A DNA stretch of 64,000 bases from JAJEEA01 sp965116765 (GTDB lineage Bacteria > Acidobacteriota > Vicinamibacteria > Vicinamibacterales > UBA8438): positions 5,890,001 through 5,954,000 of the forward strand of contig OZ220718.1 of the NCBI GenBank assembly GCA_965116765.1. Direction: 5' to 3'. Position numbers and translations under genes: made by a program. Every line of letters starts with the position of its first letter. Position 1 is the first letter of the stretch. A model generated the notes under the pieces. That model worked only from the letters and a program-made list of their open reading frames with translations. It searched no databases and had not been told where the DNA came from. Positions 47,561 through 57,396 of this stretch are shown piece by piece.

Positions 47561-48076
47561 CTACTCGGCGGGGGCGCGCTCCAGCAGGGGCTTGAGCCCG
47601 CCCCACACGTCGGGGTCGAGCGCGAGCAGGGTCGCCAGGTACAGATCGACATCGGGGGTCTCGAAGCGCCCGCGGAGGCTGTCGACGGCGGGCGCGAGCC
47701 GGCCGCCCGCGAACGGCTGGGGCTCGTGACCCGGCGGAATCAGGCCGTCGTCGTTCGGGACCTCCAGCGCGTCGAGAAACGCCCCCAGCAGCGGCCTGCG
47801 GTGGGCGAGGTGCAGCGTGGTCAGGAGCGTCGTGGCCAGCGAGTTGTCCGGACGCACGCGCCGCACGAAGTAGTCGACCCGCTTGTCGACCGGCAGCTTC
47901 CGGACCCCCGCGGGCCGGAAGCGCAGGGCGTCGGCGAGGGCCTGGTCGGCCTCGCGGCGGAGGTCCGGGTCGTCGTCGTACATCGCGTGGACGGCCAGCC
48001 GGCGGACCGGATCGTCGAGGGCCGACCAGAGGCGGGCCGGAGTCAGCTTGTCGAGCGGGAGGTTCTGCAGAGACAC
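47561..48076 (-). CDS. Hypothetical protein, helical repeats
   Basis: 171 residues from GTG at 48076. Composition is helical, with LDDPVRRLAVHAMYDDDPDL then RREADQALADALRF looking like HEAT-type helices, and a conserved-looking LPVDKRVDYFVRRVRPDNSL. No family is recognised. It converges with the HEPN gene, leaving only 4 bp between the two stop codons. Confidence 0.6.
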   Translation of the reverse strand: MSLQNLPLDKLTPARLWSALDDPVRRLAVHAMYDDDPDLRREADQALADALRFRPAGVRKLPVDKRVDYFVRRVRPDNSLATTLLTTLHLAHRRPLLGAFLDALEVPNDDGLIPPGHEPQPFAGGRLAPAVDSLRGRFETPDVDLYLATLLALDPDVWGGLKPLLERAPAE

Positions 48077-48173
48077 GGTGCTGGGCGAAGAGATCGGGCG
48101 AAGAGATCAGGCAATGGGGCGACAAACGGTTGGGGTTCCCACGTTGTAGGTTCTGGACACGCTCCCGGCCGGA

Positions 48174-48386
48174 TCACCAGGTCTCGTCACCCCAGTCCGT
48201 GCCCGCCGCATCCAACTCGGCCGCGGTCAGGACCTGTTCCCGAGCCAGTGCCGGATCGGCGAACAGCTCGTTCAGCCGGCGGGTGACGTCGGTGTCTCGT
48301 GGCTGACGGCGGCCATCGCGGTCCGGCCCCGCGCCCTTCGGCCCGCCGGCGCAATCGCTCTTCCGGGTGTGCCGCGAGACTCTCAC
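48174..48386 (-). CDS. Antitoxin-like small protein, probably a remnant
   Basis: 70 residues. The C-terminal half, DVTRRLNELFADPALAREQV then LTAAELDAAGTDWGDETW, resembles the toxin-binding tail of type II antitoxins (VTxxLNxVYAD...EW). The N-terminal half is basic and does not show a DNA-binding fold, and no toxin follows. It may be the 3' end of a lost antitoxin gene. Confidence 0.35.
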   Translation of the reverse strand: MRVSRHTRKSDCAGGPKGAGPDRDGRRQPRDTDVTRRLNELFADPALAREQVLTAAELDAAGTDWGDETW

Positions 48387-48398
48387 GACGCGCTCTGG

Positions 48399-48959
48399 TC
48401 AGGGACCCGTCCGCCGCTCGGCGATGAACTCGCGGGCCATGCGGCGGGCGCTGTCGCGGATGGAGCGCACGGCCGCGTCGTTGGTGATGGTGGCCCGCGA
48501 CACCCCGTCGATGTCCTCGCCGACGGTCATCGGCGCGAGCACGCTCCTGCCCCGGAACTGCTCGATGAACTCGGGCAGGTCGATCGAGAAGTAGCCGAAC
48601 GGCTCGTCGTGGTACACCATGCTGACGTCGAGCAGCACGCCGCTCGGGGCCATGCCCACCAGCATCCAGATCTCGCCCTTGTAGCCGCGGACGTCCCGCG
48701 CGAAGTCGACGGTGAAGAACCCGAGGCCGACCAGAACCTCCTCGCCGTCGGGCCCCGTCCGATAGCCGCGGTAGTGGGGCGTCCCGCGGTCGACGAACCG
48801 GAACGTCTCGGCCTCGGGCAACGCCTCGCGCAGGTAGCTCTCGTAGCGCGGGATGTCGTCGGTGGCCCGCCACCGCTGCCCGAGGGCAGCGGTGGGCAGG
48901 CCGGCGATCACGAGCATGGCGGTCAGCCATGCGGCCGGTTTGATCGTGGCGGGTCTCAT
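48399..48959 (-). CDS. FMN-binding protein, NosR N-terminal-like
   Basis: 186 residues. Signal sequence (AWLTAMLVIAGLPTAALGQ), then an FMN_bind domain: LVGLGFFTVDFARDVRGYKG, HDEPFGYFSIDLPEF and the flavinylation motif DIDGVSRATITN, whose last threonine should carry covalent FMN. This is the periplasmic domain found at the N terminus of NosR. It is the same length as, and clearly paralogous to, the protein at 58584-59144. It follows a small membrane protein with ATGA overlap. The flavin transferase ApbE that it would need is not in the window. Confidence 0.8.
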   Translation of the reverse strand: MRPATIKPAAWLTAMLVIAGLPTAALGQRWRATDDIPRYESYLREALPEAETFRFVDRGTPHYRGYRTGPDGEEVLVGLGFFTVDFARDVRGYKGEIWMLVGMAPSGVLLDVSMVYHDEPFGYFSIDLPEFIEQFRGRSVLAPMTVGEDIDGVSRATITNDAAVRSIRDSARRMAREFIAERRTGP

Positions 48960-49198
48960 TTCGGCGGATCGAGGGGTGCCGCGGTTCGCCCGCCGAAGTC
49001 GTCCGATCGCCGACCGCGGCCGATGAGCGCCGACATGAGGGTCTGGAGGGTCGCCTCGATGGCGTCGACCCGGCCCGCGAGCCGATCCACCCGCCCCGAG
49101 AGCCGGTCGATCTTGCCGTTGAGAATGAGCACGCCCACGCCCGCGACCAGGGAACCGAGCGCGCCGAGCACCGCGGCCACGGCTGTCAGAGCATCCAC
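48956..49198 (-). CDS. Small membrane protein with coiled coil
   Basis: 80 residues. One hydrophobic helix (LTAVAAVLGALGSLVAGVGVLIL) followed by a heptad stretch IDRLSGRVDRLAGRVDAIEA and a disordered tail. Its stop overlaps the start of the FMN-binding gene by 4 bp (ATGA), so both are translated together; it may anchor or multimerise with it. Similar LSxRVDRLxxR coiled coils appear in the protein at 59196-59552, which also lies beside an FMN-binding gene. Confidence 0.65.
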   Translation of the reverse strand: MDALTAVAAVLGALGSLVAGVGVLILNGKIDRLSGRVDRLAGRVDAIEATLQTLMSALIGRGRRSDDFGGRTAAPLDPPK

Positions 49199-49307
49199 GA
49201 TTCCGAGTATACTCCGCCGGCCCCGTCGAGTGTCGTGTTCCCCGCCGCCCCCGAACCGTCGGCGGCGGGGAACCCGGTGCCGCCTCTGCCGGCGCCCGGC
49301 ACGACCG

Positions 49308-51497
49308 TCAGTCCGCCAGCGGGTGCGGCCGCAGCTGGAAGTGCACCATCTTGCTCGGGGTGCCCTTGCCGCCCTCGATGTGCCAGTTGAAGTTGCCGCC
49401 GTAGTTGGCCCAGAGGCCGCGCCCCTTCCAGCCCGCGTCGGGGTCGTCGATGCGGCCGTCGAGGCCCCGCGAGAAGAAGCCCAGGGGGTAGGGGATGCGC
49501 AGCACCACCCAATCGCCGGTGTCCGGCTGGAGGGCGAGCAGCGAGTCCGAGCCGGAGCCGTTCGCGATGGGGACGTTCTCGCCGAGCCCCAGCGTGTTGA
49601 ACTGGTCGACCCAGTTGTAATAGTGGAAGTCGCCGCTTCCGGGGTCGTCGACGCCCCTCATCTGGGGGCCCGGGGTCGGGTAGAGGGTCCATCCCTCGGG
49701 GCAGTGCTGGCCGGTCGCTTCCGGCCCGTTCAGCACCGCGCACCGGCTGCGGTCGAAGCTCGCCATGTGGCCGCTGCCCGAGAGCGCGGTCCAGATGACG
49801 CCGTTGCGGTCGACGTCGATGCCGCGGGGCGCGTGGCCGGTCAGGGCCGGGTCGACGTCAGGGTTCTCGATCGACGGCGGCTCGTAGACCTCGGCGATGC
49901 ACGTCTCGGGCGGGTTGTCGCCGCGGTCGAGGCGCACGATGCGGCCCGGGAACGGCCCCGTCTCGGCCCCCCACACGGTGTGGTCGACGGGGTTGGCGAT
50001 GACCCCGTAGAAGCCGCCGCCGATGCGGGTGTCTCGGGTCGGGTCGACGTCGCCGCCGGGCTCGTTCCAGGGCCGCGTGATGCGTCCGTCGCCGTTGGTG
50101 TCGAGCACCTTGGGGCACCAGCCCTGGGCCGCCTTCTCGTCGCCGGTCTCGTCGTAGAGGCGGGTGTTGATCCACGACACGACGTTGCCGCTGCCGCTGA
50201 ACCACAGGGTGTCGTCGGGGTCCTCGCCGAACTGCAGGTGGTGGGTGCTGAAGCAGGTGTCGAGGAGCGCGAACTCGCCGGTGGCGGGGTCGTAGTACGA
50301 CGCGTGGCGCCGCCCGGTGCGCGACATCGGGAACCACTGGGCCGACGGGTGGTCCGACCCCTCGCCGCACCACTCGGGCCCCTGCGCGCCCCGCACCGTC
50401 GAGGTCATCCACACCCGGCCCTTGCCGTCCATCATGGGGTTGTGCGGATCGGCGAGCTCGTCGGGGTCGTTGCCCCACAGGATCTCGTCGCCGTAGTAGT
50501 AGGACGGCTGGAGCTGGGTCTGGGGGAACCGCGACACGATGGTCTCCGGATCGTCGCGCACGGGGATGACGATCTCGGTCGAGGTGTGGGCGTTCGGGTC
50601 GGTGACGACGAGGGTGCCGTGCCCGGCGTCGACCGAGTAGACGGGGCCGTTCGCGTTCACTCGCGGGTTGCGCTTGTCGGTCACGATCTCGTCGTGGATG
50701 TAGGCGGTCGGCCGCCCCCAGTCCCACATCGTCAGCACGAGGTTGCGCTCGACCCCCGCCGGCCGGGGCGGGACCGGGGGCAGCTCGCCGTCCGCGATGC
50801 GCTCGGTCCAGTCGGCGTACATCTGCAGGCCGCGCTCGCGGCCGAAGCGGTTCATGCCCGCGTTCATCGAGGCGCCGCGCTGGCCCGTCTGGATCCGGTG
50901 GTCCCAGGCCGCGAGGGCCGAGTCGAAGTCGTCGAGCTGGTCGATCTCGCGGGTGATGCGGTTGCCGAGCTGGTGGCAGAGCTGGCAACCCTGCTTCATG
51001 CGGTCGACCCACCGCGCCTGGCTCGTCATGGCCGGGGAGATGCCGTTGCCGTTGGGGCCGGTGCCGGGGAACTCGCTCTCGTCGGGCACCTCGATCAGCG
51101 AGTACCAGTAGTTGGCGGGGTAGATCTGCGCCGCGTCGCGCGGCGTCGGGGCGAGGACCGCGCGCAGGGCGATGTCGTCGCCGGGGCGCCCGGTGACCCT
51201 GTCGGAGTCCACGAGACCGTAGCCGCGGACCCAGAGGTCGTAGGCGGCGTCGGGAAGCTGGGGCAGCAGGAAGCGCCCGTCGTCGCCGGTGACGACGATC
51301 TTCACGAGCTTCGTCTGCAGGCCGTTGGTCTCGGCGATCACCCAGACGCCCGCCTCGGGGCCGTCGTCGCTGCGGACCACCCCGGTGATCACGCCGTCGT
51401 CCGCCAGTTGCCGGGCCGCCGGCCCGGTCGTCCAGGTCGCCAGGACCGCCAGCGTGCAGGCCGCCGCCGCGGCGCCGAGCGCGTGTCGCATGCTCAT
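49308..51497 (-). CDS. Secreted c-haem and propeller protein with carboxypeptidase-regulatory domain
   Basis: 729 residues. Signal peptide, then a CarboxypepD_reg-like beta domain (DGVITGVVRSDDGPEAGVWV), a single c-type haem site GCQLCHQLGNR near residue 167, and a long propeller with lyase-like blades (DGKGRVWMTSTVRG, IDVDRNGVIWTALSGSGHMA) of the virginiamycin-B-lyase/NHL type. Several related proteins in Acidobacteria pair one haem with such a propeller; the reaction is not known. AAGGGG upstream of ATG at 51497 supports the start. A related propeller without haem begins at 63194. Confidence 0.8.
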   Translation of the reverse strand: MSMRHALGAAAAACTLAVLATWTTGPAARQLADDGVITGVVRSDDGPEAGVWVIAETNGLQTKLVKIVVTGDDGRFLLPQLPDAAYDLWVRGYGLVDSDRVTGRPGDDIALRAVLAPTPRDAAQIYPANYWYSLIEVPDESEFPGTGPNGNGISPAMTSQARWVDRMKQGCQLCHQLGNRITREIDQLDDFDSALAAWDHRIQTGQRGASMNAGMNRFGRERGLQMYADWTERIADGELPPVPPRPAGVERNLVLTMWDWGRPTAYIHDEIVTDKRNPRVNANGPVYSVDAGHGTLVVTDPNAHTSTEIVIPVRDDPETIVSRFPQTQLQPSYYYGDEILWGNDPDELADPHNPMMDGKGRVWMTSTVRGAQGPEWCGEGSDHPSAQWFPMSRTGRRHASYYDPATGEFALLDTCFSTHHLQFGEDPDDTLWFSGSGNVVSWINTRLYDETGDEKAAQGWCPKVLDTNGDGRITRPWNEPGGDVDPTRDTRIGGGFYGVIANPVDHTVWGAETGPFPGRIVRLDRGDNPPETCIAEVYEPPSIENPDVDPALTGHAPRGIDVDRNGVIWTALSGSGHMASFDRSRCAVLNGPEATGQHCPEGWTLYPTPGPQMRGVDDPGSGDFHYYNWVDQFNTLGLGENVPIANGSGSDSLLALQPDTGDWVVLRIPYPLGFFSRGLDGRIDDPDAGWKGRGLWANYGGNFNWHIEGGKGTPSKMVHFQLRPHPLAD

Positions 51498-52234
51498 GTT
51501 CGTCCCCTTCGAGTTGGCCGACGGTCGACGTGTCGAATCGGTAACGGTACGCGCATGATACCGGGTACCCGGCCGGCGGGGAAGCCGGCGGCTGGCCGGC
51601 CGGGATTCCGAGGCCGAGAGCCCGCGACGAGCCGGTGCGGCAACGGGACCGTCGACGGCGACCGGCGGGCTCCACGTTCTCCGGTCGATGCAGCCGGGAT
51701 CCCGGCGGATAGGCCTGGTTTCGGGAACTCGCGATCCCAGCCCTACGCCGAGTCGGGGCGGGACCGCGCCACAGACCAACCGCTTGCCTTGGCGTGATTC
51801 ATGACGCACGCCGCCTACCATTTCGGTGTTTCTGGTGACATTAACCCGACTACCGAAAGTACTCCGTGCCCACCGTTGACAAACGCTGGCGGAACTGACA
51901 ATAGTCCGCAGGTAGCGGTTCTCATCGACAACGCTTGGGGGGACCACGGAGCCTTCGCGACCTGTGGCTTCAAGCACAACCCTGATGTTGGCGATCGCCA
52001 GAAGCCGAGCCAGGCTCAGTGACGCCGGCTACGGTGTGGCACGGTGACAGCGACGTCGCCTTTCACGTCGTGACCGACCTTCCCGCGCTGTCGGGACCGC
52101 TTGCGACGGCGGGCTGCGCGCCGTCGTTGTTTGACGGGTCCCGGGACCAGGCCGCCGGCGTTTGCGCTGACACAAAGGCGCAGTGCGGCTGCTTCCCGGG
52201 TGCGGCTACCTCCCCTTGTAACGCGAGGAACCCC
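51498..52234. other. Intergenic, lower-GC stretch
   Basis: About 740 bp with no recognised gene. From about 51780 to 52020 the GC drops clearly below the chromosome level, and short frames on both strands (for example one on the minus strand around 51800-51977) have no recognisable product. It may be a scar of a past insertion. Confidence 0.4.
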
Positions 52235-53833
52235 ATGCGCAAGGTCCTCACCCCGACCATTATCGTCCTGTCCCTGCTCGTCCTGCCGCCGACAGACGCC
52301 CAGGAGTCGGACCAGCCCCAGAAGTACCTGCCGGGCGCGGCGGCCGACGAGACTTCGACCGTCGGAGACCCGACCTCGGTGCCGACGAACCGGTCAACTG
52401 CGCCTTCGGGCACCCTGCCGAACCGGACGATGGCTTCCGGTGATACCCTGAACGTGGACGTGTCCCAGGCGTTCGTCGACGCCGACGACGACAGGTTGAC
52501 CTACACAGTGTCGTCGTCGACCCCGCGGGTGGCAAGGGCCAGCCTGTCGGGCGCGTTTGCAATGCTGGTGGCAGGAAGCGAGGGTGCGGCCACGATCCGG
52601 GTCACGGCAAACGACCCCGGCGGCCTGAGCGCGGTGCAGTCGTTCACGGTCACGGTGGCGAGGTCGCCGCCCACGCCTTTCACCGACCATCCAATCCAGC
52701 CCGGATTGACGCCGATCAAGGCCGTCCACTTCACGGAGCTACGGGCGCGGATAGACGCTTTGCGAAGAGTGGGCGGACTGCAGGCCTTCCCGTGGACCGA
52801 CATGGCGCTCAGGACAGGGTTGACGCCTGTCAGGCTCGCGCATCTGCTGGAACTCCGGGAAGCGCTGGCTGACGCCCACGAGGCGACCGGGCGCGCGGCG
52901 CCGAGTTGGACCGACGTCTCGCCAGCTCCGCGGTCGACCCCAATCAGGGCGGCGCATGTGATGGAGCTGCGGGCCGCCGTGATCGAACCAATAGAGATCA
53001 CCATCACCGCGGCGATTCCCTACCCCACGGATACTGTCAGCTTCGATGTCGATCGCGGCCTTCCCGGAGTAACCGTAACTTGTCTGGACGGTTGCGAGGG
53101 CGCGCAGACCGATGTGACTGATGGCCAAGGGGCAGTCACTCTCACCGCCAATGTACAGCCGCTCATTCGGGCCGATAAGCAGGGATACATCGCTACCGAG
53201 CAGAGAGTGTCCCACGGAAGTGAAGTCGCAATGGGCAATGAGTGGCCGCCAGAGTCGGAATTGGCCATTCGCCAGCTTGGGCTCGCAAATGCGATCGCGT
53301 CCGGCAAGATACTCCTCATCTGGGCAGACAAGAGGTATCTGCCGGCTCGTGCCAGGAATCAAGGCAGTCCTGGTCTGGGCGGGGAGTTTCATTGCCCAGT
53401 CGTTATCGTCAGGGATTGGCAGGACAGACGCAAGATGTTGTCGACCTTGGTTCACGAGCTCATACATGACTGGATGCGTTCACAGGTCACCGGCATATCT
53501 CTCTGCAATCCTGATGATGCATTCTGGTTCGGAACCGAGGAGGGCAAGGCTTGGTTTGATGCAGCCTGGGTCAGCTCCGAAGAGGGCGATGCCTGGATTG
53601 TCGCTCTGGAGAGGGACCTGAGGCAACACGGACCGATTCCCGGATTCGATGACCAGATATACGGCGGGTCCGGAAAACTCTTGAGTGAATTGCCCAGGCA
53701 CAGCCTGGCACAATACTATGCCGCCTGGTATGTCGGGCGAGTAGGAGAGGAACTGATAAGGTTCCGCCAACTCGCCCCCAACCGTTGGCGGTACCTGGAG
53801 GACCTCTTCGGTCCGCCACCGCCGAGGCAGTAG
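52235..53833 (+). CDS. Secreted HExxH protein with cadherin-like domain and repeated ELR module
   Basis: 532 residues; ATG at 52235 after a GAGGAA site; signal peptide ending near LVLPPTDAQ. Residues about 60-145 form a cadherin/Ig-like domain (LNVDVSQAFVDADDDRLTYT). Then come three copies of a roughly 45-residue module of the form LTPxxAxHxxELRxxxxxxR (LTPIKAVHFTELRARIDALR, LTPVRLAHLLELREAL, STPIRAAHVMELRAAV), each linked by a W-T-D turn. A carboxypeptidase-like beta domain follows, and the C-terminal part has STLVHELIHDWMRS near residue 406, a zinc-protease type HExxH. The third zinc ligand is not obvious. GC is lower than nearby genes. Exported metalloprotease is the best guess. Confidence 0.7.
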   Translation: MRKVLTPTIIVLSLLVLPPTDAQESDQPQKYLPGAAADETSTVGDPTSVPTNRSTAPSGTLPNRTMASGDTLNVDVSQAFVDADDDRLTYTVSSSTPRVARASLSGAFAMLVAGSEGAATIRVTANDPGGLSAVQSFTVTVARSPPTPFTDHPIQPGLTPIKAVHFTELRARIDALRRVGGLQAFPWTDMALRTGLTPVRLAHLLELREALADAHEATGRAAPSWTDVSPAPRSTPIRAAHVMELRAAVIEPIEITITAAIPYPTDTVSFDVDRGLPGVTVTCLDGCEGAQTDVTDGQGAVTLTANVQPLIRADKQGYIATEQRVSHGSEVAMGNEWPPESELAIRQLGLANAIASGKILLIWADKRYLPARARNQGSPGLGGEFHCPVVIVRDWQDRRKMLSTLVHELIHDWMRSQVTGISLCNPDDAFWFGTEEGKAWFDAAWVSSEEGDAWIVALERDLRQHGPIPGFDDQIYGGSGKLLSELPRHSLAQYYAAWYVGRVGEELIRFRQLAPNRWRYLEDLFGPPPPRQ

Positions 53834-54409
53834 CGCTCGCCAAGCGAAGTAGTGGACTGCCGGCGAAGCACCGCCAGACGGCGCGCCTCGACGGGCCTCA
53901 ATCGCGGCGGGTGCTTCAGCAACGGATGGCGCATCCCCTGAGTGCCTTGCCCCGCCCACCGGAGCCAGCCGCGGTTGCCCCGTCCGCGGACTTCGTCGAG
54001 GGCGGTCGAACCTGCCCACACATGGTTCAGGAGAGCCCAGATGCCTCACCCCCGCCTTGATGCCTGGAACCAGGGCGAGGGTTTGGGGGCGCATGGCGTC
54101 GGCCGGACTGCTTGACCGGCGGCGGCGCTCGGGCCGAAGGCCAGCATGAGGTGTGATTGCACTCTGCCCTGGGGGTGTTGTCAACGGTGGACCGTGTGCT
54201 TTTTCGGTAGCCGGGCGCGGAATCCGTAAACACCGATTAGGTAGATCCGGAGAGTGGACGCCTTGGGGCACGTGTGCAATGAACGGATTCAATGGACTGC
54301 AGCTCGAGAAGCGGGTGTGGGAGCTCCCGTGGTAGATTCGGCTGACCATCCGGATGGGCCGGCGGGACTTTGCGGCGGGCGTTTGGGATCGGGCCGGAAG
54401 GGCGAGGCG
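53834..54409. other. Intergenic region upstream of LuxR-type regulator
   Basis: About 575 bp without a supported gene. Frames are short and lack bias. The last 200 bp, around 54160-54250, are richer in T and A (GTGTGCTTTTTCGGTAG) and probably hold the promoter of the regulator. Confidence 0.4.
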
Positions 54410-57209
54410 ATGACGAGCGACGGACGGCAGCAGGGGGCAGGAAGGGAAGGGGATGGGGGGAGCGCCCAAGCGCGGTCGGAGATGCAGGCGCCGACGAGCG
54501 CGCCGTGGTTCTTGCAGCACAAGGTGGAGCTGCCCGATGCCATCGAGGGCTACGTGCGGCGGCCGGAGATGGAGAGCCGGTGCGCGTTGGTGGGTCATCG
54601 GCTGACGGTGGTGCACGCGCCCGGGGGTTCGGCAAGACGGCGCTGCTCGCGCACTGCTGCCGGGCACTGCGCTCGCAGGGCGTTGCGGTCGCGTGGGTGT
54701 CGCTCGACGAGGGGACGGGGCGGAGTCGATCGCGAGCTATATCGGCCTGGCCTTCGAGCGGTCCGGTCTCGAGTCGCTCTTCCCGGCGGGGAGGGGCGGC
54801 GCAGACGCTGCCGCTGAGGCGCCGGGCCCGGAGGCGGACAGCGCGGCGGAGTACCGGATGAACGTGCTTATACGCTCGCTGGAGCGCCACGGCGCGCCGT
54901 GCGTGCTGGCGCTCGACGAGGTGGAGAGGCTGAGGAGCCCGGAGGCGGTCGGCGCGATCAACTCGCTGCTCCGCCGCGCGCCGGAGCAATTGCACGTGGG
55001 AATGGCATTCAGGGAACGGCCGCCGGGGCTCGCGATCGCGATGTTCGCGCTCGAAGGGCGGAGCGTGACCGTGACGGCCGAGGAGCTGCGGTTCTCACCG
55101 GCCGACATCTCGCGGTTCTTCGAGCGGAAGCTGTCGCGGCGAGAGCTGGCGGCGGTGGTCGCCGACTCGGCGGGCTGGCCGCTCGCGCTCCACATCCAGC
55201 GCAACGCCATGCGGCCGGGAGCGCGGCACGGCGCAAGCGGCGGCGACACGGTGGCGGGGTGGGTGGAGACTCGGCTGTGGCGCGGCCTTTCGGCCGAGGA
55301 TCGGGACTTCCTGCTCGACATCGCGCTGTTCGATCGGTTGGAGCCGGAGCTGATCGACGAGGTGACCGGCGTCGGCAACTCGGGTCGGCGCATCGGGTCG
55401 ATGGGTGCGCTCGCGGGGCTCGTGTCGACCACGGGCGGCGGCGGGCCGACGATGCAACTGCATCCGCTGCTCAAGGACTACTGCGAGAAGCGGCGGTTCG
55501 AGGAGGCGCCGGGACGGTTCCGCGCCCTGCACCGGGGTATCGCCCGGGCCCTCGCGCGCCGGGGGCGGGTGGTCGAAGCGCTGCGCCACGCGTCCGAGGC
55601 GAGCGACGCGGCGGTGCTCGGCCAGATCGCGGAGAGCACGGGCGGCGTCAGGTTGTGGCTGGAGCAGGGTCTCGAATCGATCCGCTCGGTCGACGGGCTG
55701 CTGACGGCGGAGGTGCTGTCGAAGTACCCGCGCCTGGCCCTGGTGCGCTGCGTGGTGCTGTCGGCGGCTGGCGACGTCGACGCGGCGAAGCGCGTGTACG
55801 AGGCGGCGAGCGCAGAGACGGCCGGCTACACGCGGGACCGGGAGGGCGGCGACGACCGGGCCCTGCAGCTCGACCACATCTTCGTCGAGGGCATGCTCCG
55901 CATGTGCGGCTTCCGCACGTACGGGGCCGGGGGCACGGCGGCGAGGAAGGCGGCGGCGAAAGCAGTGGAGAGCGACCCGCTGCTGCGCGGGATGTTCAAC
56001 CTCGGGATGTGCATGTTCCACAAGCAGACGGCGGCGTTCGACGCGGCGATCGAGTGGGCCGGCCGGGCGCGAGCCGCCCTCGCACGCACTTCGCCCTATC
56101 TGCCCTACGTCGATTTCCACTCCGGGTCCGTCGCCATGGCACGGGGGCGCACAGGCGAGGCCAGGCGCTGCTACGACCGTGGGCTGAAGGCGGCCCGGGC
56201 GAGCCGTCTTCGCGACGCGGGCACGGTGATGATTGGCGAGGTGCTGGCGGCAGAGCTCGAGCTGGAGCTCTCGGCGGGCGGGGCGCGGCCGGAGGGGCCG
56301 CGCGTATCGCCGCGGCTGCTCGGCATGTGCAGCGCCTGCCTCGACGTCTACGCGGCGAGCCTGGGGGTCCGGGTCGAGCTTGCGCTGGTGCGGGGCGCGC
56401 CGCAAGAGGCGCTCGCGGTCGTCGAGGACGCGCGCGAGTATGCGCGGCGTACCGAGCGGACGGCGCTGGCGCGGTTCATCGCGGCATTGCGGGTCTCGGT
56501 GCTGCTTGCCGGCGGCGAGGTCGACGAAGCGGCCCGCGCGTGGCGCTTCGACGGCCTGCCCGAGCGGGCGGTCGACTGCCTCGACCTCGAACGGGGCTGG
56601 CGGGAGGTGGAGGTGCTGGCCTGCGCCCGGCTTCGGCTGTTCATCGCGCGGGGCGAGCTCGAGGCGGGCCGCGACTTCGCGGCCGCGTTGCAGGCGGTGG
56701 CGGCCGAACGCACGCTGGTGCGAACCTGGATGCGGGCCCTGGTGCTGTCGATGGTGCTGGAGCACAAGGCGGGGGCGCCCGACCGAGCGAGGGCGCATTT
56801 GTTCGACTATCTCCGGCTGTTCGCCGAGACCGACTATACGTGGCCGCTCGCACTTGACCGCGCCGTCGCCCTCGCGCTGCTCGACGATGTCTCGGACGCT
56901 CCCGGGGCCGACGCCGCTGTCGCAGCGGCGGCGGAGTTGCGTGAGACCCTGCGCGCCGACGGGGGCACCGGAATGGACCCGCCGAACCTGCGGCTGAGCG
57001 ACCGCGAGGTCGACGTGCTGCTACGTCTCGAGCGGCAGTCCGACAAGGAGATCGCCCAGGCACTGAAGTTGTCGTACGACGGCGTACGGTACCGCGTGCG
57101 CAGCATCTTCTCGAAGCTCGGAGCACGCAGCAGGCTCGATGCCGTTCATCGTGCCCGCGCGCGGGGTATCCTGCCCGCCACGGAGGATGCTCCGGAGGCG
57201 GAGGTGTAG
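54410..57209 (+). CDS. LuxR family ATP-binding regulator (MalT/LAL type), two frameshifts
   Basis: About 933 residues after repair. After a disordered N terminus, VELPDAIEGYVRRPEM leads to the P-loop VVHAPGGFGKTALL near residue 75; then ALDEVERLRSPEAVGAINSL is Walker B, followed by winged-helix and TPR regions and a C-terminal LuxR helix-turn-helix (LRLSDREVDVLLRLERQSDK, then EIAQALKLSYDGVRYRVRSI). ATP and an inducer drive oligomerisation in this class. Two bases are missing: one in the G-run 54623-54627 and one in 54711-54714; adding a G to each makes a continuous frame (LDEGDGAESIASYIG). It precedes the hydrolase/FMN/ferredoxin genes in the same direction and may regulate them. Confidence 0.8.
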
Positions 57210-57254
57210 CCGCCGCCGACTCCGTCGAAGTGGGGTCGCTGGGCATGGGCCGAC

Positions 57255-57260
57255 TATAAT
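57255..57260 (+). promoter_or_regulatory. Consensus -10 (TATAAT) before hydrolase operon
   Basis: TATAAT stands in GC-rich sequence 46 bp after the regulator stop codon and 137 bp before the hydrolase start. No clear -35 is seen 17 bp upstream (TGGGGT). This would give a long structured leader. Confidence 0.5.
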
Positions 57261-57274
57261 TCGGAGTACAGATG

Positions 57275-57315
57275 GCCCGCGACGGCTCCGCCGTAGCGGC
57301 GGGACCGTCGCGGGC
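57275..57315 (+). promoter_or_regulatory. Stable leader hairpin
   Basis: GCCCGCGACGG (57275-57285) pairs perfectly with CCGTCGCGGGC (57305-57315); the 19-nt loop can form a smaller CCGC/GCGG stem. It lies just after the -10 box, so it would be the very 5' end of the hydrolase transcript, as an attenuator, RNA-stability element or protein site. It could alternatively terminate the regulator transcript, though no T-run follows. Confidence 0.45.
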
Positions 57316-57396
57316 ATCCGTTCTTCGCGATCCGTACACTCCGGCCAAACCGGCCGGAGGCCTGCCGCCGTCTTGCAGGCGATACCGGGAGGTGCC

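Noticed and set aside
49308..51977. Upstream extension of the haem-propeller gene to 51977
   Set aside because: The extra N-terminal residues lack family similarity, and a strong ribosome site plus signal peptide place the start at 51497.
53480..54667. Minus-strand open frame of about 395 codons over the 3' end of the metalloprotease gene and the following spacer
   Set aside because: Low-complexity composition with no recognisable domain; it overlaps a better supported gene on the other strand.
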